Positions 1-9,112 of a DNA stretch of 64,000 nt are shown in pieces (position 1 is the first letter of the stretch; every line of letters begins with the position of its first letter). Source of the stretch: Candidatus Izemoplasmatales bacterium (GTDB lineage: Bacteria > Bacillota_I > Bacilli_A > Izemoplasmatales > Hujiaoplasmataceae); contig JAQVVR010000005.1 of NCBI GenBank assembly GCA_028698875.1, forward strand, positions 69,841 to 133,840, written 5' to 3'. Made by a program: the position numbers and the translations under genes. The notes beneath the pieces are model-generated. The model saw only the letters and a list, made by a program, of their open reading frames with translations, searched no databases and was not told where the DNA came from.

Positions 1-1
1 T

Positions 2-316
2 TATGTATTTGCCGTTTTTGACAATTACCCCGTTACAAAAGGGCATGCATTAATCATCCCAAAGCGCCATTTTGAGACCATTTTCATGGCAAATAATAAC
101 GAGTTAATTGCTATCGGCGAGGCCTTAAAAACGCTAAAAATAGAATTGGATCGGCAATACCAGCCTGATGGCTATAACGTTGGTATTAATAATGGCATTG
201 ATGCTGGACAAAGCATCATGCATATGCATGTTCATCTAATCCCCCGTTATCGCGGTGACTCACCCCGTCCTCGGGGAGGTGTCAGGGGTATAATCCCTGG
301 GAAGCAGGAATATTAG
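2..316 (+). CDS. HIT-family nucleotide hydrolase, 5'-truncated by the window
   Basis: Histidine-triad proteins bind nucleotides and hydrolyse or transfer nucleotidyl groups. The frame is open from base 2 and reads in-frame into the part after the ATG at 86, so that ATG is internal and the gene begins before the window. The visible part carries the family hallmarks: a PVTKGHALIIPKRH block near the left edge, GYNVGINNG, and the catalytic triad HMHVHLI followed by PRYRGD. The C-terminal tail (RGGVRGIIPGK) is also usual for bacterial HIT proteins of about 135-145 residues, so perhaps 30 residues are missing. Family assignment is firm; the substrate cannot be told. Confidence 0.88.
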   Translation, partial: YVFAVFDNYPVTKGHALIIPKRHFETIFMANNNELIAIGEALKTLKIELDRQYQPDGYNVGINNGIDAGQSIMHMHVHLIPRYRGDSPRPRGGVRGIIPGKQEY

Positions 317-357
317 TCGCCGCAACCGACTTCGTTTCTGGTGCCTAGCAGCTATAG

Positions 358-380
358 ACCGACGTTGATGCCGGTTTTTT
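358..380 (+). terminator. Possible weak intrinsic terminator
   Basis: ACCGAC-loop-GCCGGT with one internal mismatch is followed by six T. The stem is short, so this is a modest candidate for ending the HIT transcript before the pseudouridine synthase gene. Confidence 0.35.
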
Positions 381-411
381 ATTTCGAATATCATTGAAGG
401 AGGAAAACGTT

Positions 412-1299
412 ATGGAGACATTAATTATTTCAGTTGGCGACCAATGGGTTGGACACACGCTTGCAGACCTTATTGACGTTTTTTTCGTTGGTGATAAGAA
501 ACATCGAAAAATGCAGGAAGCAAATGTGATTCAAATTAACGATGAATTTGCTTCTTTCGCCACTATATTAAAACCAAAGGACGTCATTAAAATAGATTTG
601 ACTCTATTTGAAAAACGCGATTATATATCCGAAAACAAGAAAATATCAGTATTATATGAAGATGATTGGATGTTAATTATCGATAAACCTTCCGGTATTA
701 TTATCTATCCGGAAAAAAAAGATCAAATTGGAACCCTTGTTAACTGGATTTCAGCCTTTTATGAACATCGTGGTTACAACCGACAGATTCGATATCTACA
801 TCGATTAGATAAAGATACAACGGGATGTTTTGCGATAGCGAAACATTTCCTTGCTCATAGTTATTACTCCCACCTTTGGGATCATCACCAAATTGAAAGA
901 AGTTATCTAGCTTTAGTATCCGGGAAGTTAGAAAGCAAACAAGGAACGATTTCTATGCCTATCAGCAAAGATCGTCATGTTAATAATAAGTTTAGAGTTG
1001 CATCAACCGGCGATCCAGCAATAACGGAATACGAAGTTGTCGAAGAATATGTCGAATACTCGTTAGTTCGCTTGCGACTCGTTACCGGAAAAACGCACCA
1101 AATCCGCGTTCACATGGCATATATCGGTCACCCATTATTGGGAGATCCTATTTATGGTGGCGATGCCACATTAATCAAAAGAACGGCTTTGCATTCCGAA
1201 ACAATTTCGTTTTCCAATCCGTTTAAAACCACGCCGATAACGGTAATGGCACCATTGCCAAAGGACATGGCTTCTTTGATAAAATCACGGAAACCATAG
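412..1299 (+). CDS. RluA/RluD-family pseudouridine synthase
   Basis: Isomerises specific uridines in rRNA or tRNA to pseudouridine in the cytoplasm. The protein is 295 residues. The catalytic motif HRLDKDTTG lies at residues 130-138, with Asp133 as the expected nucleophile; DKPSGIIIYP at about 91-100 and GKTHQIRVHM near the C-terminus are the other conserved blocks. The N-terminal part is S4-like but divergent. An in-frame TTG at 394 precedes the strong AAGGAGG ribosome site (396-402), so the ATG at 412 is the real start. Only 15 bases separate it from typA, suggesting one transcript. Which RNA position is modified cannot be decided from sequence. Confidence 0.9.
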   Translation: METLIISVGDQWVGHTLADLIDVFFVGDKKHRKMQEANVIQINDEFASFATILKPKDVIKIDLTLFEKRDYISENKKISVLYEDDWMLIIDKPSGIIIYPEKKDQIGTLVNWISAFYEHRGYNRQIRYLHRLDKDTTGCFAIAKHFLAHSYYSHLWDHHQIERSYLALVSGKLESKQGTISMPISKDRHVNNKFRVASTGDPAITEYEVVEEYVEYSLVRLRLVTGKTHQIRVHMAYIGHPLLGDPIYGGDATLIKRTALHSETISFSNPFKTTPITVMAPLPKDMASLIKSRKP

Positions 1300-1314
1300 A
1301 AAGAGAGAATCATC

Positions 1315-3144
1315 ATGGAAATTAGAAATATTGCGATTATCGCTCACGTTGACCATGGAAAAACCACGCTTGTGGATGGATTATTGCGTCAATCGCTATC
1401 AATAAGAGATACTCAACATCTTGCGGATCGAGCGATGGACACCAATGTCATCGAACGCGAGCGCGGAATAACCATTTTGGCTAAAAATACAGCGATTAAT
1501 TATGCTGGTTATCGGATTAATATTCTTGATACTCCTGGTCATGCTGATTTCGGCGGCGAAGTTGAACGAATTATGAATATGGTTGATGGTGTTGTTTTAT
1601 TAGTCGATGCTTTTGAAGGTACTATGCCACAAACGCGATTTGTTTTAAAGAAAGCTCTAGAAGCTCAAGTAAAACCAATTGTTGTTATCAACAAAGTTGA
1701 TCGCTATGCGGCTAGACCAATTGAAGTCGTTGATGAAGTGCTGGAACTATTCATTGAACTTGGTGCCAACGATGATCAACTTGATTTCCCCGTCATTTTT
1801 GCTTCGGGTATCAATGGGCAAGCAAGTTACACTCCTGAAGTTAAACCCGGCGATACGATGATTCCTTTGCTGGACACCATTATTAAAGCAATTCCAGCGC
1901 CAAAAACGGATATAGATGCTCCACTACAGTTTCAGCCATCTCTATTAGATTACAATGATTATGTTGGCAGAATGGGTATTGGTAGAATTCAATCAGGTAA
2001 AATGAAAGTCAACGAAATGGTGACCTGTATTCGCGTTGATGGTTCGTTCAAGGAATTCCGAATTCAAAAATTATTTGGGTTTATGGGACTTGACCGGGTA
2101 GAAATATCTGAAGCTTTTGCTGGCGATATCGTTGCGATATCTGGGTTACCGGATATTTATGTTGGTGAAACGGTTTGTGATATTGGATTTGAAAGGCCAC
2201 TACCGCTCATAATGATTGGCGAACCGACCGTCATGATGACTTTTGGAACTAACACAAGCCCATTTTCGGGAGAGGAAGGGCAACATGTCACTTCCACAAA
2301 GATTGATGATCGACTATATAAGGAGACCCAAAAAGATTTAGCTCTTAAATATCAACGTCTTGGACAATCGGAGCAATGGATTGTATCTGGACGAGGAGAA
2401 TTGCATTTGGGAATTCTTATTGAAAACATGCGCCGCGAAGGTTTTGAGTTCCAAGTTTCACAGGCAAAAGTCATTATTAGGGAAATTGACGGAATAAAAT
2501 GCGAGCCTTTTGAAAGTGTACAAGTCGATTGTCCTTTGGAAAGTGTTGGTCCTGCCATGGAACTGATTGGTAATCGTCATGGATTGCTTGAGTCAATGTC
2601 AACTCATGAAAATCAGTCGCGACTGAACTATACGATGCCATCTCGAGGGTTAATCGGGTTTATGACCGATTTTATGACCGCAACAAAGGGATATGGAATT
2701 ATTAACCATACATTTTTAGAATACCGGCCAATGGAGTCAATTATGGCAGGAAAACGAAAAATTGGTGTTTTAGTTTCCATGGAAGAGGGATTAACCACCG
2801 CATATGCAATTGGTGGGTTGGAAGAAAGAGGAACGATGTTCATTGAACCACGGGTTCGTGTTTACGAGGGCATGATTATCGGCGAAAGCAATCGCGAAGC
2901 AGATTTGGCCGTCAACGTCGTTAAGGAAAAGCAACAAACAAATACTCGTTCATCAGTTAAAGATTTCACCACCGTCCTAAAAAGGCCACGAAAAATGACA
3001 CTTGATATGTGTTTGGATTATATAAATGAAGATGAGTTGGTGGAAATAACACCAAAGTCGATTCGGATGCGCAAGATGCTTTTAAATACATCAGAACGAA
3101 AAAAATGGGATTCGCGAAGACTGCGGCAATCAGAAGAAAACTAG
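1315..3144 (+). CDS. typA: Ribosome-associated translational GTPase TypA/BipA
   Basis: An EF-G-like GTPase that binds the ribosome and helps assembly and growth under stress or cold. Length 609 residues is normal. The G domain shows [15 protein letters not shown] (P-loop), the RERGITI switch I element, [15 protein letters not shown] (G3) and NKVDR (G4). Domain II, the EF-G-like domains III and V ([26 protein letters not shown]) and the TypA-specific basic C-terminal domain ([27 protein letters not shown]) follow. It lies immediately behind the pseudouridine synthase and is closed by a strong terminator at 3172. Identification is secure. Confidence 0.97.
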   Translation: MEIRNIAIIAHVDHGKTTLVDGLLRQSLSIRDTQHLADRAMDTNVIERERGITILAKNTAINYAGYRINILDTPGHADFGGEVERIMNMVDGVVLLVDAFEGTMPQTRFVLKKALEAQVKPIVVINKVDRYAARPIEVVDEVLELFIELGANDDQLDFPVIFASGINGQASYTPEVKPGDTMIPLLDTIIKAIPAPKTDIDAPLQFQPSLLDYNDYVGRMGIGRIQSGKMKVNEMVTCIRVDGSFKEFRIQKLFGFMGLDRVEISEAFAGDIVAISGLPDIYVGETVCDIGFERPLPLIMIGEPTVMMTFGTNTSPFSGEEGQHVTSTKIDDRLYKETQKDLALKYQRLGQSEQWIVSGRGELHLGILIENMRREGFEFQVSQAKVIIREIDGIKCEPFESVQVDCPLESVGPAMELIGNRHGLLESMSTHENQSRLNYTMPSRGLIGFMTDFMTATKGYGIINHTFLEYRPMESIMAGKRKIGVLVSMEEGLTTAYAIGGLEERGTMFIEPRVRVYEGMIIGESNREADLAVNVVKEKQQTNTRSSVKDFTTVLKRPRKMTLDMCLDYINEDELVEITPKSIRMRKMLLNTSERKKWDSRRLRQSEEN

Positions 3145-3171
3145 GCAATTTTAGTGAAAAAATAAAGAATC

Positions 3172-3200
3172 AAAAAAGCATTCTGCATGAATGCTTTTTT
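3172..3200 (+). terminator. Intrinsic terminator after typA
   Basis: A perfect hairpin, AGCATTC-TGCAT-GAATGCT, is flanked by A6 and T6, so it could act in both directions but here ends typA. Confidence 0.9.
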
Positions 3201-3215
3201 ATTTTGAAAGGTCTG

Positions 3216-3244
3216 TTTACATGTGGTTTTGCTCATAGTATAAT
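3216..3244 (+). promoter_or_regulatory. Sigma-A-type promoter for the MFS gene
   Basis: TTTACA at 3216-3221 and TATAAT at 3239-3244 are separated by 17 bases, directly behind the typA terminator and 51 bases before the ATG at 3296. Confidence 0.75.
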
Positions 3245-3295
3245 GAGGAAAACGCGTTCGGATATCATTGTGAGCGCAAGTTGGAGGCATTTCGT

Positions 3296-4624
3296 ATGGA
3301 AAAACCGACAATCAACAAAAAAAATGGGATTGGAGCTAAAAACTGGACAATCATATGGGTTGCCGGATTAGCCGGTCAACTTTGTTGGAATATCGAAAAT
3401 CAATGGTTTAATACTTTTTTGTATGAAAAAATCATACCTGATCCGGATATCATTTTTTGGATGGTCGCCATCTCAGCGATTGTCACGACATTATCTACCT
3501 TTATTAATGGGACGTGGAGCGATCGTTTAGGTAAACGTCGGCAGTTTATCGCAGTTGGTTATATTATGTGGGGTGTAACGACGGTTCTCTTTGGAACGAC
3601 AGAGTTTTTACCACGTGGTAACTATATGTTGATAGCGACATCTGTTGTTTTCGCTGATGCCATAATGAGTTTTTTTGGTTCTTTGGGTAATGATGCTGGT
3701 TTCAATCCGTGGACAACGGATATCTCTACTCCCACCAATCGCGGTGGGCTTGGAGCGGCTATAGCCGTTCAACCCGTCATCGCTACCATTATTGGTACAG
3801 TTGTATCGGGAATCATAATCCAGCAAGTCGACTATTTTGGATTTTTTATTATCATGGGAGTCATGATTGCCGGTGTCGGTGTATTTTCTTTCTTTATGGT
3901 AAAAGAATCACCGACTTTGAAACCAAATAAAGATCCAAAAGGATTTTGGCATCAATTTGGAAGCGCCTTTAACTTTAAACTTTTTAAGAAACATGCCTTG
4001 TTGTTATGGACTTTGATCATATTTGCGGCTTTCTTTATCAGTTTCAATGTCTATTTTCCGCATATTCTTAATTATTTGATTTATACTTTGCATTATTCAA
4101 CCGGCGATGCTGGGCTAATTATGGGGGTTGGACTAATTATCGCGATTCCGGCGACAATTCTAGCTAGTAAGTTCATTAATCGTGGTCAATTTCCTTTGGT
4201 ACTTACTGTGGCAGTATTAACAAATATTGTCGGATTATTCGTTATCACTATCCCTAACATCGTTGGTTTGATTGCGGGTATCACTTTAGTAGGGGCAGGA
4301 TACATGTGTGTCTATCAGGCGCTGATGATTTGGGTAAAGAATCTATACCCTGAAGATCAACGTGCTCAGCTAGAGGGAGTAAGGTTATTCTTTTATGTCT
4401 GTATCCCGATGGTCATTGGACCAGCAATCGGCTCATTGATAGTCAAGACATTTGGCTTCCCCATGGTCAACGAATATAATGAAGCCGGATTTTCTGCATC
4501 CAATGCATTGTTTTATGTGGCCGCGGCCATGGCTTTATTAACATTAATTCCCATCTACATTGCGGCGAAGGTTCAGAAACGAACTGCTCAACCACCGATC
4601 AGTCCCGAAACCAACATTAAATAA
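3296..4624 (+). CDS. Major facilitator superfamily transporter, possibly GPH/sugar type
   Basis: A 442-residue polytopic membrane protein with about 12 hydrophobic helices. The segment FINGTWSDRLGKRRQFI after helix 2 is the MFS loop 2-3 signature (DRxGKRR). The layout, an early WNIENQWFNTF segment and a short central loop, resembles MFS_2/GPH-like carriers of sugars or glycosides, but the substrate cannot be read. The annotated start is the ATG at 3296, 9 bases after GGAGG (3282-3286); the TTG at 3281 lies before that site. It has its own promoter (3216) and terminator (4628), so it is a single-gene unit. Confidence 0.8.
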   Translation: MEKPTINKKNGIGAKNWTIIWVAGLAGQLCWNIENQWFNTFLYEKIIPDPDIIFWMVAISAIVTTLSTFINGTWSDRLGKRRQFIAVGYIMWGVTTVLFGTTEFLPRGNYMLIATSVVFADAIMSFFGSLGNDAGFNPWTTDISTPTNRGGLGAAIAVQPVIATIIGTVVSGIIIQQVDYFGFFIIMGVMIAGVGVFSFFMVKESPTLKPNKDPKGFWHQFGSAFNFKLFKKHALLLWTLIIFAAFFISFNVYFPHILNYLIYTLHYSTGDAGLIMGVGLIIAIPATILASKFINRGQFPLVLTVAVLTNIVGLFVITIPNIVGLIAGITLVGAGYMCVYQALMIWVKNLYPEDQRAQLEGVRLFFYVCIPMVIGPAIGSLIVKTFGFPMVNEYNEAGFSASNALFYVAAAMALLTLIPIYIAAKVQKRTAQPPISPETNIK

Positions 4625-4627
4625 GAA

Positions 4628-4664
4628 AAAAAGTTTAGAACCGACATCGGCTCTAAACTTTTTA
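4628..4664. terminator. Bidirectional terminator between convergent genes
   Basis: AAGTTTAGA / TCTAAACTT arms around a CCGACATCGG core, with A-rich and T-rich flanks, serve both the MFS gene and the PAP2 gene that ends at 4673 on the other strand. Confidence 0.92.
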
Positions 4665-4672
4665 ATTTTAAT

Positions 4673-5392
4673 TTAAATAATGCCATCCCAATCAATGCCT
4701 AGCTTGCTATTAATTCGGGAATAGAAATTTTCGAGAGCAACAACGGCTTTTGATTTTTTGAATATCCAGTATACGGATTCGCATAAAGCTATTGCAACAA
4801 TCGTATCGATGATATAATGCTGTTTGGTGGTTTGGGTAGAAATCATAATGGCTACCGATAACAAGATGATAAATAGTTTCGCTGAAAGTGGCATTTTCTT
4901 ATCTAGTCGGACACCACAAATGGCAATCCAACACATAACGCAGTGCATTGATGGTAAAGCATTACGGGGCCCAGCAGAATTGTATATTGTCAATACTAGG
5001 CGTTCTGTAAAATTCAGTTCTGAAATTGGTCGAACAAACAAGCCAGAAGTGTCACGCCAAGCTTGTACATCGGATTGGAAGAAGAAATACCATAATCCAC
5101 AAATGCCAAAAGTAATAAGGCTGATGAGCAAAATGGTATAAATATTGCGTTTGCTACGATAGCCGATATAAAAGAAAGTCAAAGGCCAAAAAAGGTATGC
5201 GGAGACATATGGATAAATGGTCCAATCAAGAAAAGGTATGGAGTCATTAAACTCCTGAAAAATAAAACTATAGTCAACTCCAGGATTGCCAAAGTTATCA
5301 GCGTAAACTTGATTTAACCAATATGTAATTAAAAGGGCCACAACCATAGTGACAAAAGGCAAAATCGTGTAGTATATTCGTTGTTTTTTCAT
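4673..5392 (-). CDS. PAP2-superfamily membrane phosphatase
   Basis: A 239-residue membrane protein with about six hydrophobic helices. It carries the acid-phosphatase motifs of PAP2 enzymes: GPRNALPSMHCVMCWIA (motif 2, with the catalytic His) and STQTTKQHYIIDTIVA (motif 3, His plus Asp). PAP2 enzymes remove phosphate from lipids such as phosphatidate, phosphatidylglycerophosphate or undecaprenyl pyrophosphate. The pattern is closest to the PAP2_3/inositol-phosphotransferase-like branch. The ATG has a GAGGG ribosome site about nine bases upstream. It stands alone, convergent with the MFS gene. The lipid substrate is not determinable. Confidence 0.82.
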   Translation of the reverse strand: MKKQRIYYTILPFVTMVVALLITYWLNQVYADNFGNPGVDYSFIFQEFNDSIPFLDWTIYPYVSAYLFWPLTFFYIGYRSKRNIYTILLISLITFGICGLWYFFFQSDVQAWRDTSGLFVRPISELNFTERLVLTIYNSAGPRNALPSMHCVMCWIAICGVRLDKKMPLSAKLFIILLSVAIMISTQTTKQHYIIDTIVAIALCESVYWIFKKSKAVVALENFYSRINSKLGIDWDGII

Positions 5393-5587
5393 TAATTATT
5401 CCCTCATTTTGCGTTAATTATACCAAATATGATGTTCATTAACAATCAAATTTACACAATTTCCACAGGAATTTTTTGTTGATGGATAAAGGCCAGTAAT
5501 TGATGTAAAAAATGAAGTATTTCGTTTAAAATAAATAAAAAATACGGAATGGTCTTTTACATTAATGCCATATTTAGGTGAATAACC

Positions 5588-5616
5588 TTGAATAATATGG
5601 AGCATTATGATAGAAT
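5588..5616 (+). promoter_or_regulatory. Sigma-A-type promoter for the E2-like gene
   Basis: TTGAAT (5588-5593) and TAGAAT (5611-5616) with a 17-base spacer lie 34 bases before the ATG at 5650. The rest of the 257-base gap 5393-5649 shows nothing else I can support. Confidence 0.6.
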
Positions 5617-5649
5617 CATTACAAATGTTTATCGGAGGACGATTAGACT

Positions 5650-6513
5650 ATGTTTGGAATCAGACCCGACGGGAAAAAGATCAAAACTATTGATCCACTT
5701 ATGAAACTTACACCTCATATTATGACTCAGCGAAACGATGCCATGGTCATGACGCTTTACGAAATCAATTGTAAAGGCATGGATGAATACATCTTTAGCA
5801 AACGAAAACAAGATATTCACATGACATATATGGATATTTTGATTGCCGCGATTGTTAGAGTGTTGGCTCTCCGTCCGAGACTTAACCGTTTCATTATGAA
5901 CGGTCGTGTTTTTAAACGTAATGATATTGAAGTCGCTTTTACAATCAAAAAAGCATTAAAAGATTCTGCCGATGAGACGACAGTTAAATTGACATTTGCC
6001 GGTACTGAAGATTTGCTTACAATCCATGAAGCTTTGGAAAAAGAAATCCGAGCTAATTCAAAGGTTGTTGCTGAAAATGATACCGATAAATTGGCAAAGC
6101 TTTTGACTTTCGTACCCAATGGGATGATTAAATTTTTAGTAGGAACCCTAAAGTTTTTTGATAAACATGGAATGTTGCCAAAATCAATTCTCAAAATATC
6201 ACCTTTTCATACATCATTATTCATAACCAATATGAAATCGATAAAAATGGGATATGTTTTTCATCATATCTATAATTTTGGAACGACATCGATTTTCCTT
6301 TCTATGGGCAAAGAAAAGTATGAACCCGTTGTTCTTGACGCTGAAGACGAAAAATTTGGGATCGTTAAGATTATGAAAGTCGGAGCGGTTATCGATGAAC
6401 GGATTTGCGATGGGTTGTATTTCGGTAATTCGCTTCGTGAATTTAAACGGTTACTTGAAAACCCGATTTTAATGGAAACACCAATTGAAAAACGCATTGA
6501 AGATATCAAATAG
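5650..6513 (+). CDS. 2-oxoacid dehydrogenase E2-like (CAT-fold) protein lacking the catalytic His
   Basis: A 287-residue free-standing protein resembling the catalytic domain of dihydrolipoyl acyltransferases (chloramphenicol-acetyltransferase fold). There is no lipoyl domain, no linker and no E1-binding domain. The family's active-site motif HxxxDG corresponds to DERICDG at residues 249-255: Asp254-Gly255 are kept but His is replaced by Glu250, so classical acyl transfer is unlikely. The N-terminal part (IDPLMKLTPHIMTQRNDAMV) and the middle (LIAAIVRVLALRPRLNRFI) fit the fold. It has its own promoter and terminator and no E1 or E3 neighbours. A regulatory, scaffolding or altered transferase role is possible; function unknown. 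Confidence 0.7.
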   Translation: MFGIRPDGKKIKTIDPLMKLTPHIMTQRNDAMVMTLYEINCKGMDEYIFSKRKQDIHMTYMDILIAAIVRVLALRPRLNRFIMNGRVFKRNDIEVAFTIKKALKDSADETTVKLTFAGTEDLLTIHEALEKEIRANSKVVAENDTDKLAKLLTFVPNGMIKFLVGTLKFFDKHGMLPKSILKISPFHTSLFITNMKSIKMGYVFHHIYNFGTTSIFLSMGKEKYEPVVLDAEDEKFGIVKIMKVGAVIDERICDGLYFGNSLREFKRLLENPILMETPIEKRIEDIK

Positions 6514-6528
6514 TCATAAATAATCGAT

Positions 6529-6578
6529 AAAGGATGCCTTGTTTCCACGCCGTTAGCTTGGATTAAGCATCCTTTTTT
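6529..6578 (+). terminator. Intrinsic terminator after the E2-like gene
   Basis: AAAGGATGC / GCATCCTTT arms (9 bp) around a 30-base loop, followed by T7. Confidence 0.75.
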
Positions 6579-6670
6579 TCTTTGATTCTGTAAGATTGAT
6601 GTAAAAAATCGCGTACAGAGTAAAAAAAATGTGATAATATAATAATGATTATATAGGAAGGTGATTGCAA

Positions 6671-7387
6671 ATGGCAAAACTAGTATACGTTCTTGATGAT
6701 GACGACCATATTCGCGCGATCATCGAAAAATTCTTGATATATGAAGGGTTCCAAGTTAACACTTTTCGAACGGGCAGAGAGCTATTGACCGCCATTGAAG
6801 ATCGGATTCCCGATTGTTATGTTTTGGATGTTATGCTACCAGACATCAGTGGTTTTTCCGTGTGTACAAGGATTCGGGAAAAAAGCATGGTGCCAATCCT
6901 GTTTGTTAGCGCTAAAGGCGAGGAAACTGACCGAATTCTTGGATTGGAAATTGGCGGGGATGACTATATTACAAAACCCTTTTCGGGACGTGAATTGGCA
7001 GTTAGAGTCAAATCCTTGATTCGCCGGAGTATCCAACTCGAATCTGCAGACGATTCGGGAACTTTTACTCTGGCAAATCTCACATATAAAATGACGGAAC
7101 GGGAAATTACCTCTCCTGAGGGACCGATTGCTTTTACTTCCAAGGAATATGATTTATTCCTATTGTTATCTAAAAACGCTTTTAAAGCTTTTTCTCGGGA
7201 AGAGTTACTCCGCAAAATTTGGAAATGGGAAGTCATTGAAGGCACACGTAGCGTTGATGATTTGGTTAAACGGATTCGCAAGAAATTAACCATCGCCAAA
7301 GCCAAAGTCGAGATTAAGACCGTTTTCGGATTCGGGTATAAGGTCGTAGATGAAAGCGCACGAAACGAACATGAAAATACGGATTAA
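6671..7387 (+). CDS. OmpR/PhoB-family response regulator
   Basis: A DNA-binding response regulator of 238 residues. The receiver domain has the acidic pocket LDDDDH (residues 8-13), phospho-acceptor Asp53 in YVLDVMLPD and Lys102 in DDYITKPF. A winged-helix effector domain occupies about residues 125-232, with FTSKEYDLFLLLSKN and RSVDDLVKRIRKKL typical of the OmpR class. The ATG at 6671 follows GGAAGGTG at the right distance; a TTG two codons earlier is less likely. The next gene, its cognate kinase, overlaps its 3' end, so the two are translationally coupled. Target genes are not evident. Confidence 0.93.
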   Translation: MAKLVYVLDDDDHIRAIIEKFLIYEGFQVNTFRTGRELLTAIEDRIPDCYVLDVMLPDISGFSVCTRIREKSMVPILFVSAKGEETDRILGLEIGGDDYITKPFSGRELAVRVKSLIRRSIQLESADDSGTFTLANLTYKMTEREITSPEGPIAFTSKEYDLFLLLSKNAFKAFSREELLRKIWKWEVIEGTRSVDDLVKRIRKKLTIAKAKVEIKTVFGFGYKVVDESARNEHENTD

Positions 7388-8735
7388 ACAGATTCTGTAT
7401 TTCGCAATATTATTAATCATCAGTTTTTTTGTGGCAGTCATGCTGACTCGTTATTTTTTGACAGATGCGATTGATCGTTTGGTGTATTCAAATGTTGTTG
7501 ATATGAATAAAAACATTGTCAAATCACTTGATGGCGAAACAATCGAGGAATTGGTTGAAGACTTTGAAACTGTCAAAGGCGTCACTGGTGTGGAGATGAT
7601 GGTTTATACAGGCGATACGATGGTGCATTCAACTTTCGATGTTGGATTTCCGGATTTATCGACAGCAATAGTATCACCGATAGGATATGAAGTCTATACT
7701 GTTTATTTTGAAGGCCAAGAGTACTATTATACTTCTGAACTTGTTACCGGAACACCGTACCGAGTACTAATCTTCCGGGGTCCAGATTTGGTGATTGAAG
7801 AAGATCGAATTTTTTATGCTGGATTTATCGGCATCGCATTTTTAATTCTATCAATTTCGACGGTATCTTTTTTTTCAACACGATCACTTACCAAACCGAT
7901 TAATGAATTGGCTGAATACGCTAACCACCTTAATCCCGATGCCAAGCCAGAACCGCGACCAGTTTTTAGTACCTTTGAGTTCAATGAATTGGGTATTGCA
8001 CTTGAAAAGGCCAGCACGCGACTTTATGATTATCGTCAAAGCGAACAAGAGTTTTTGCATAATTTCTCCCATGAGATGAAATCACCTTTGACAAATATTT
8101 ATGGTTACGCTGAAGCCATGAAGTATAACATGCTCTCTGATGAGGAAAGTAAGAATGCTTGTAGTATTATTATGGCCGAAAGCGAGAAATTAAAAGATAC
8201 AATAAATCAGATCTTATTATTAGGACGCTTAGACTCAATTCAGGAAGCCTTTCATTTTCAAAGAATTAATATTGTCGATGTCATTAGTGATGCCATGAAT
8301 GCTGTCCAGATGGCTGCTAAGGACGCTAAAATCGATTTGAATTTTCATAACGCCGAAGAAAATCATTACTTAACCGGTGATCCAGAGCGGTTGGAAACAG
8401 CCTTCACCAACATTCTTTCAAACGGTATTCGTTATGCTAAGACCCAAATAGCAATCTCGATTTCTTCGGGGCCAAATTACCTGCGAATCATATTCGAAGA
8501 TGATGGACCTGGAATCCCAGAAATGGAACGCGAAAAAGTATTTGAGCGCTATTATACCGGCTATAAAGGCCACACTGGATTAGGATTAACTATTGTCAAA
8601 GCGATAGCTGACCACCACAATGCCACAGTAAAAGCCACGGAGAGTGCCGACGGCGGAGCGCGATTTGTGATTGCTTTCCCCCAAAAAAAGACGGAAGCCA
8701 ATACCAAACCAGAAAAAAAGAAACGAGGTAATTAA
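7350..8735 (+). CDS. Membrane sensor histidine kinase
   Basis: Partner of the upstream regulator. The 461-residue protein has two transmembrane helices (about residues 15-37 and 150-175) enclosing an extracytoplasmic sensor of roughly 110 residues, then a HAMP-like segment, a HisKA dimerisation helix with HNFSHEMKSPL (phospho-His about 241), an N box (TAFTNILSNGIRYAK), DDGPGIP (G1) and GHTGLGLTIVKAI (G2). The GTG-free start at 7350 overlaps the regulator gene by 38 bases and follows an AAGG site; an alternative ATG at 7371 would give a 454-residue protein. The sensor domain has no motif I recognise. Confidence 0.92.
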   Translation: MKAHETNMKIRIKQILYFAILLIISFFVAVMLTRYFLTDAIDRLVYSNVVDMNKNIVKSLDGETIEELVEDFETVKGVTGVEMMVYTGDTMVHSTFDVGFPDLSTAIVSPIGYEVYTVYFEGQEYYYTSELVTGTPYRVLIFRGPDLVIEEDRIFYAGFIGIAFLILSISTVSFFSTRSLTKPINELAEYANHLNPDAKPEPRPVFSTFEFNELGIALEKASTRLYDYRQSEQEFLHNFSHEMKSPLTNIYGYAEAMKYNMLSDEESKNACSIIMAESEKLKDTINQILLLGRLDSIQEAFHFQRINIVDVISDAMNAVQMAAKDAKIDLNFHNAEENHYLTGDPERLETAFTNILSNGIRYAKTQIAISISSGPNYLRIIFEDDGPGIPEMEREKVFERYYTGYKGHTGLGLTIVKAIADHHNATVKATESADGGARFVIAFPQKKTEANTKPEKKKRGN

Positions 8736-8737
8736 AT

Positions 8738-8974
8738 ATGGATCCACAATTATTTTTGAAGATACTTGGCATTTTAATTGGTCTTTTCTTTATTTTAATC
8801 GGTTGTCAATTTTTGTTTCGCAGTACAAAAATTATACAAGCCATCCAAAAACGCAAATATAAACAAACCTCTGAACCTCGGAAAGAAGAACTTCTCGTAG
8901 CTCGCATCACAGGTGGTTTATTGACTTTAGCGGGCTTATATTATACGATTTTGGCAGTGTTATCACTGTTTTGA
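8738..8974 (+). CDS. Small two-helix membrane protein downstream of the two-component system
   Basis: A 78-residue protein with hydrophobic helices at about residues 5-27 and 55-77 joined by a basic linker (KRKYKQTSEPRKEE). It starts two bases after the kinase stop with a GAGGT ribosome site and is followed by a terminator, so it is the third gene of the operon. Small proteins in this position often modulate the kinase, but I do not recognise the family and that role is only inference. Confidence 0.75.
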   Translation: MDPQLFLKILGILIGLFFILIGCQFLFRSTKIIQAIQKRKYKQTSEPRKEELLVARITGGLLTLAGLYYTILAVLSLF

Positions 8975-8979
8975 TTCTC

Positions 8980-9009
8980 AAGTTCTGCGAAAACGCGGAA
9001 CTTTTTTTT
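8980..9009 (+). terminator. Intrinsic terminator of the two-component operon
   Basis: AAGTTCTGCG-AAAA-CGCGGAACTT (one G-T pair) followed by T8. Confidence 0.88.
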
Positions 9010-9112
9010 GCTTAGTCGAACTTTTAGTGCTAAGTTTATAGGACGCATGTTATAATAAATAAAGTCTGAGAAACTCGACAACCACGGCATTTAACCGAAG
9101 GGAAGTGATCCA

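Noticed and set aside
5414..5605. A 63-codon open frame on the minus strand upstream of the PAP2 gene
   Set aside because: No ribosome site, poor composition, and it overlaps the promoter of the E2-like gene on the other strand.
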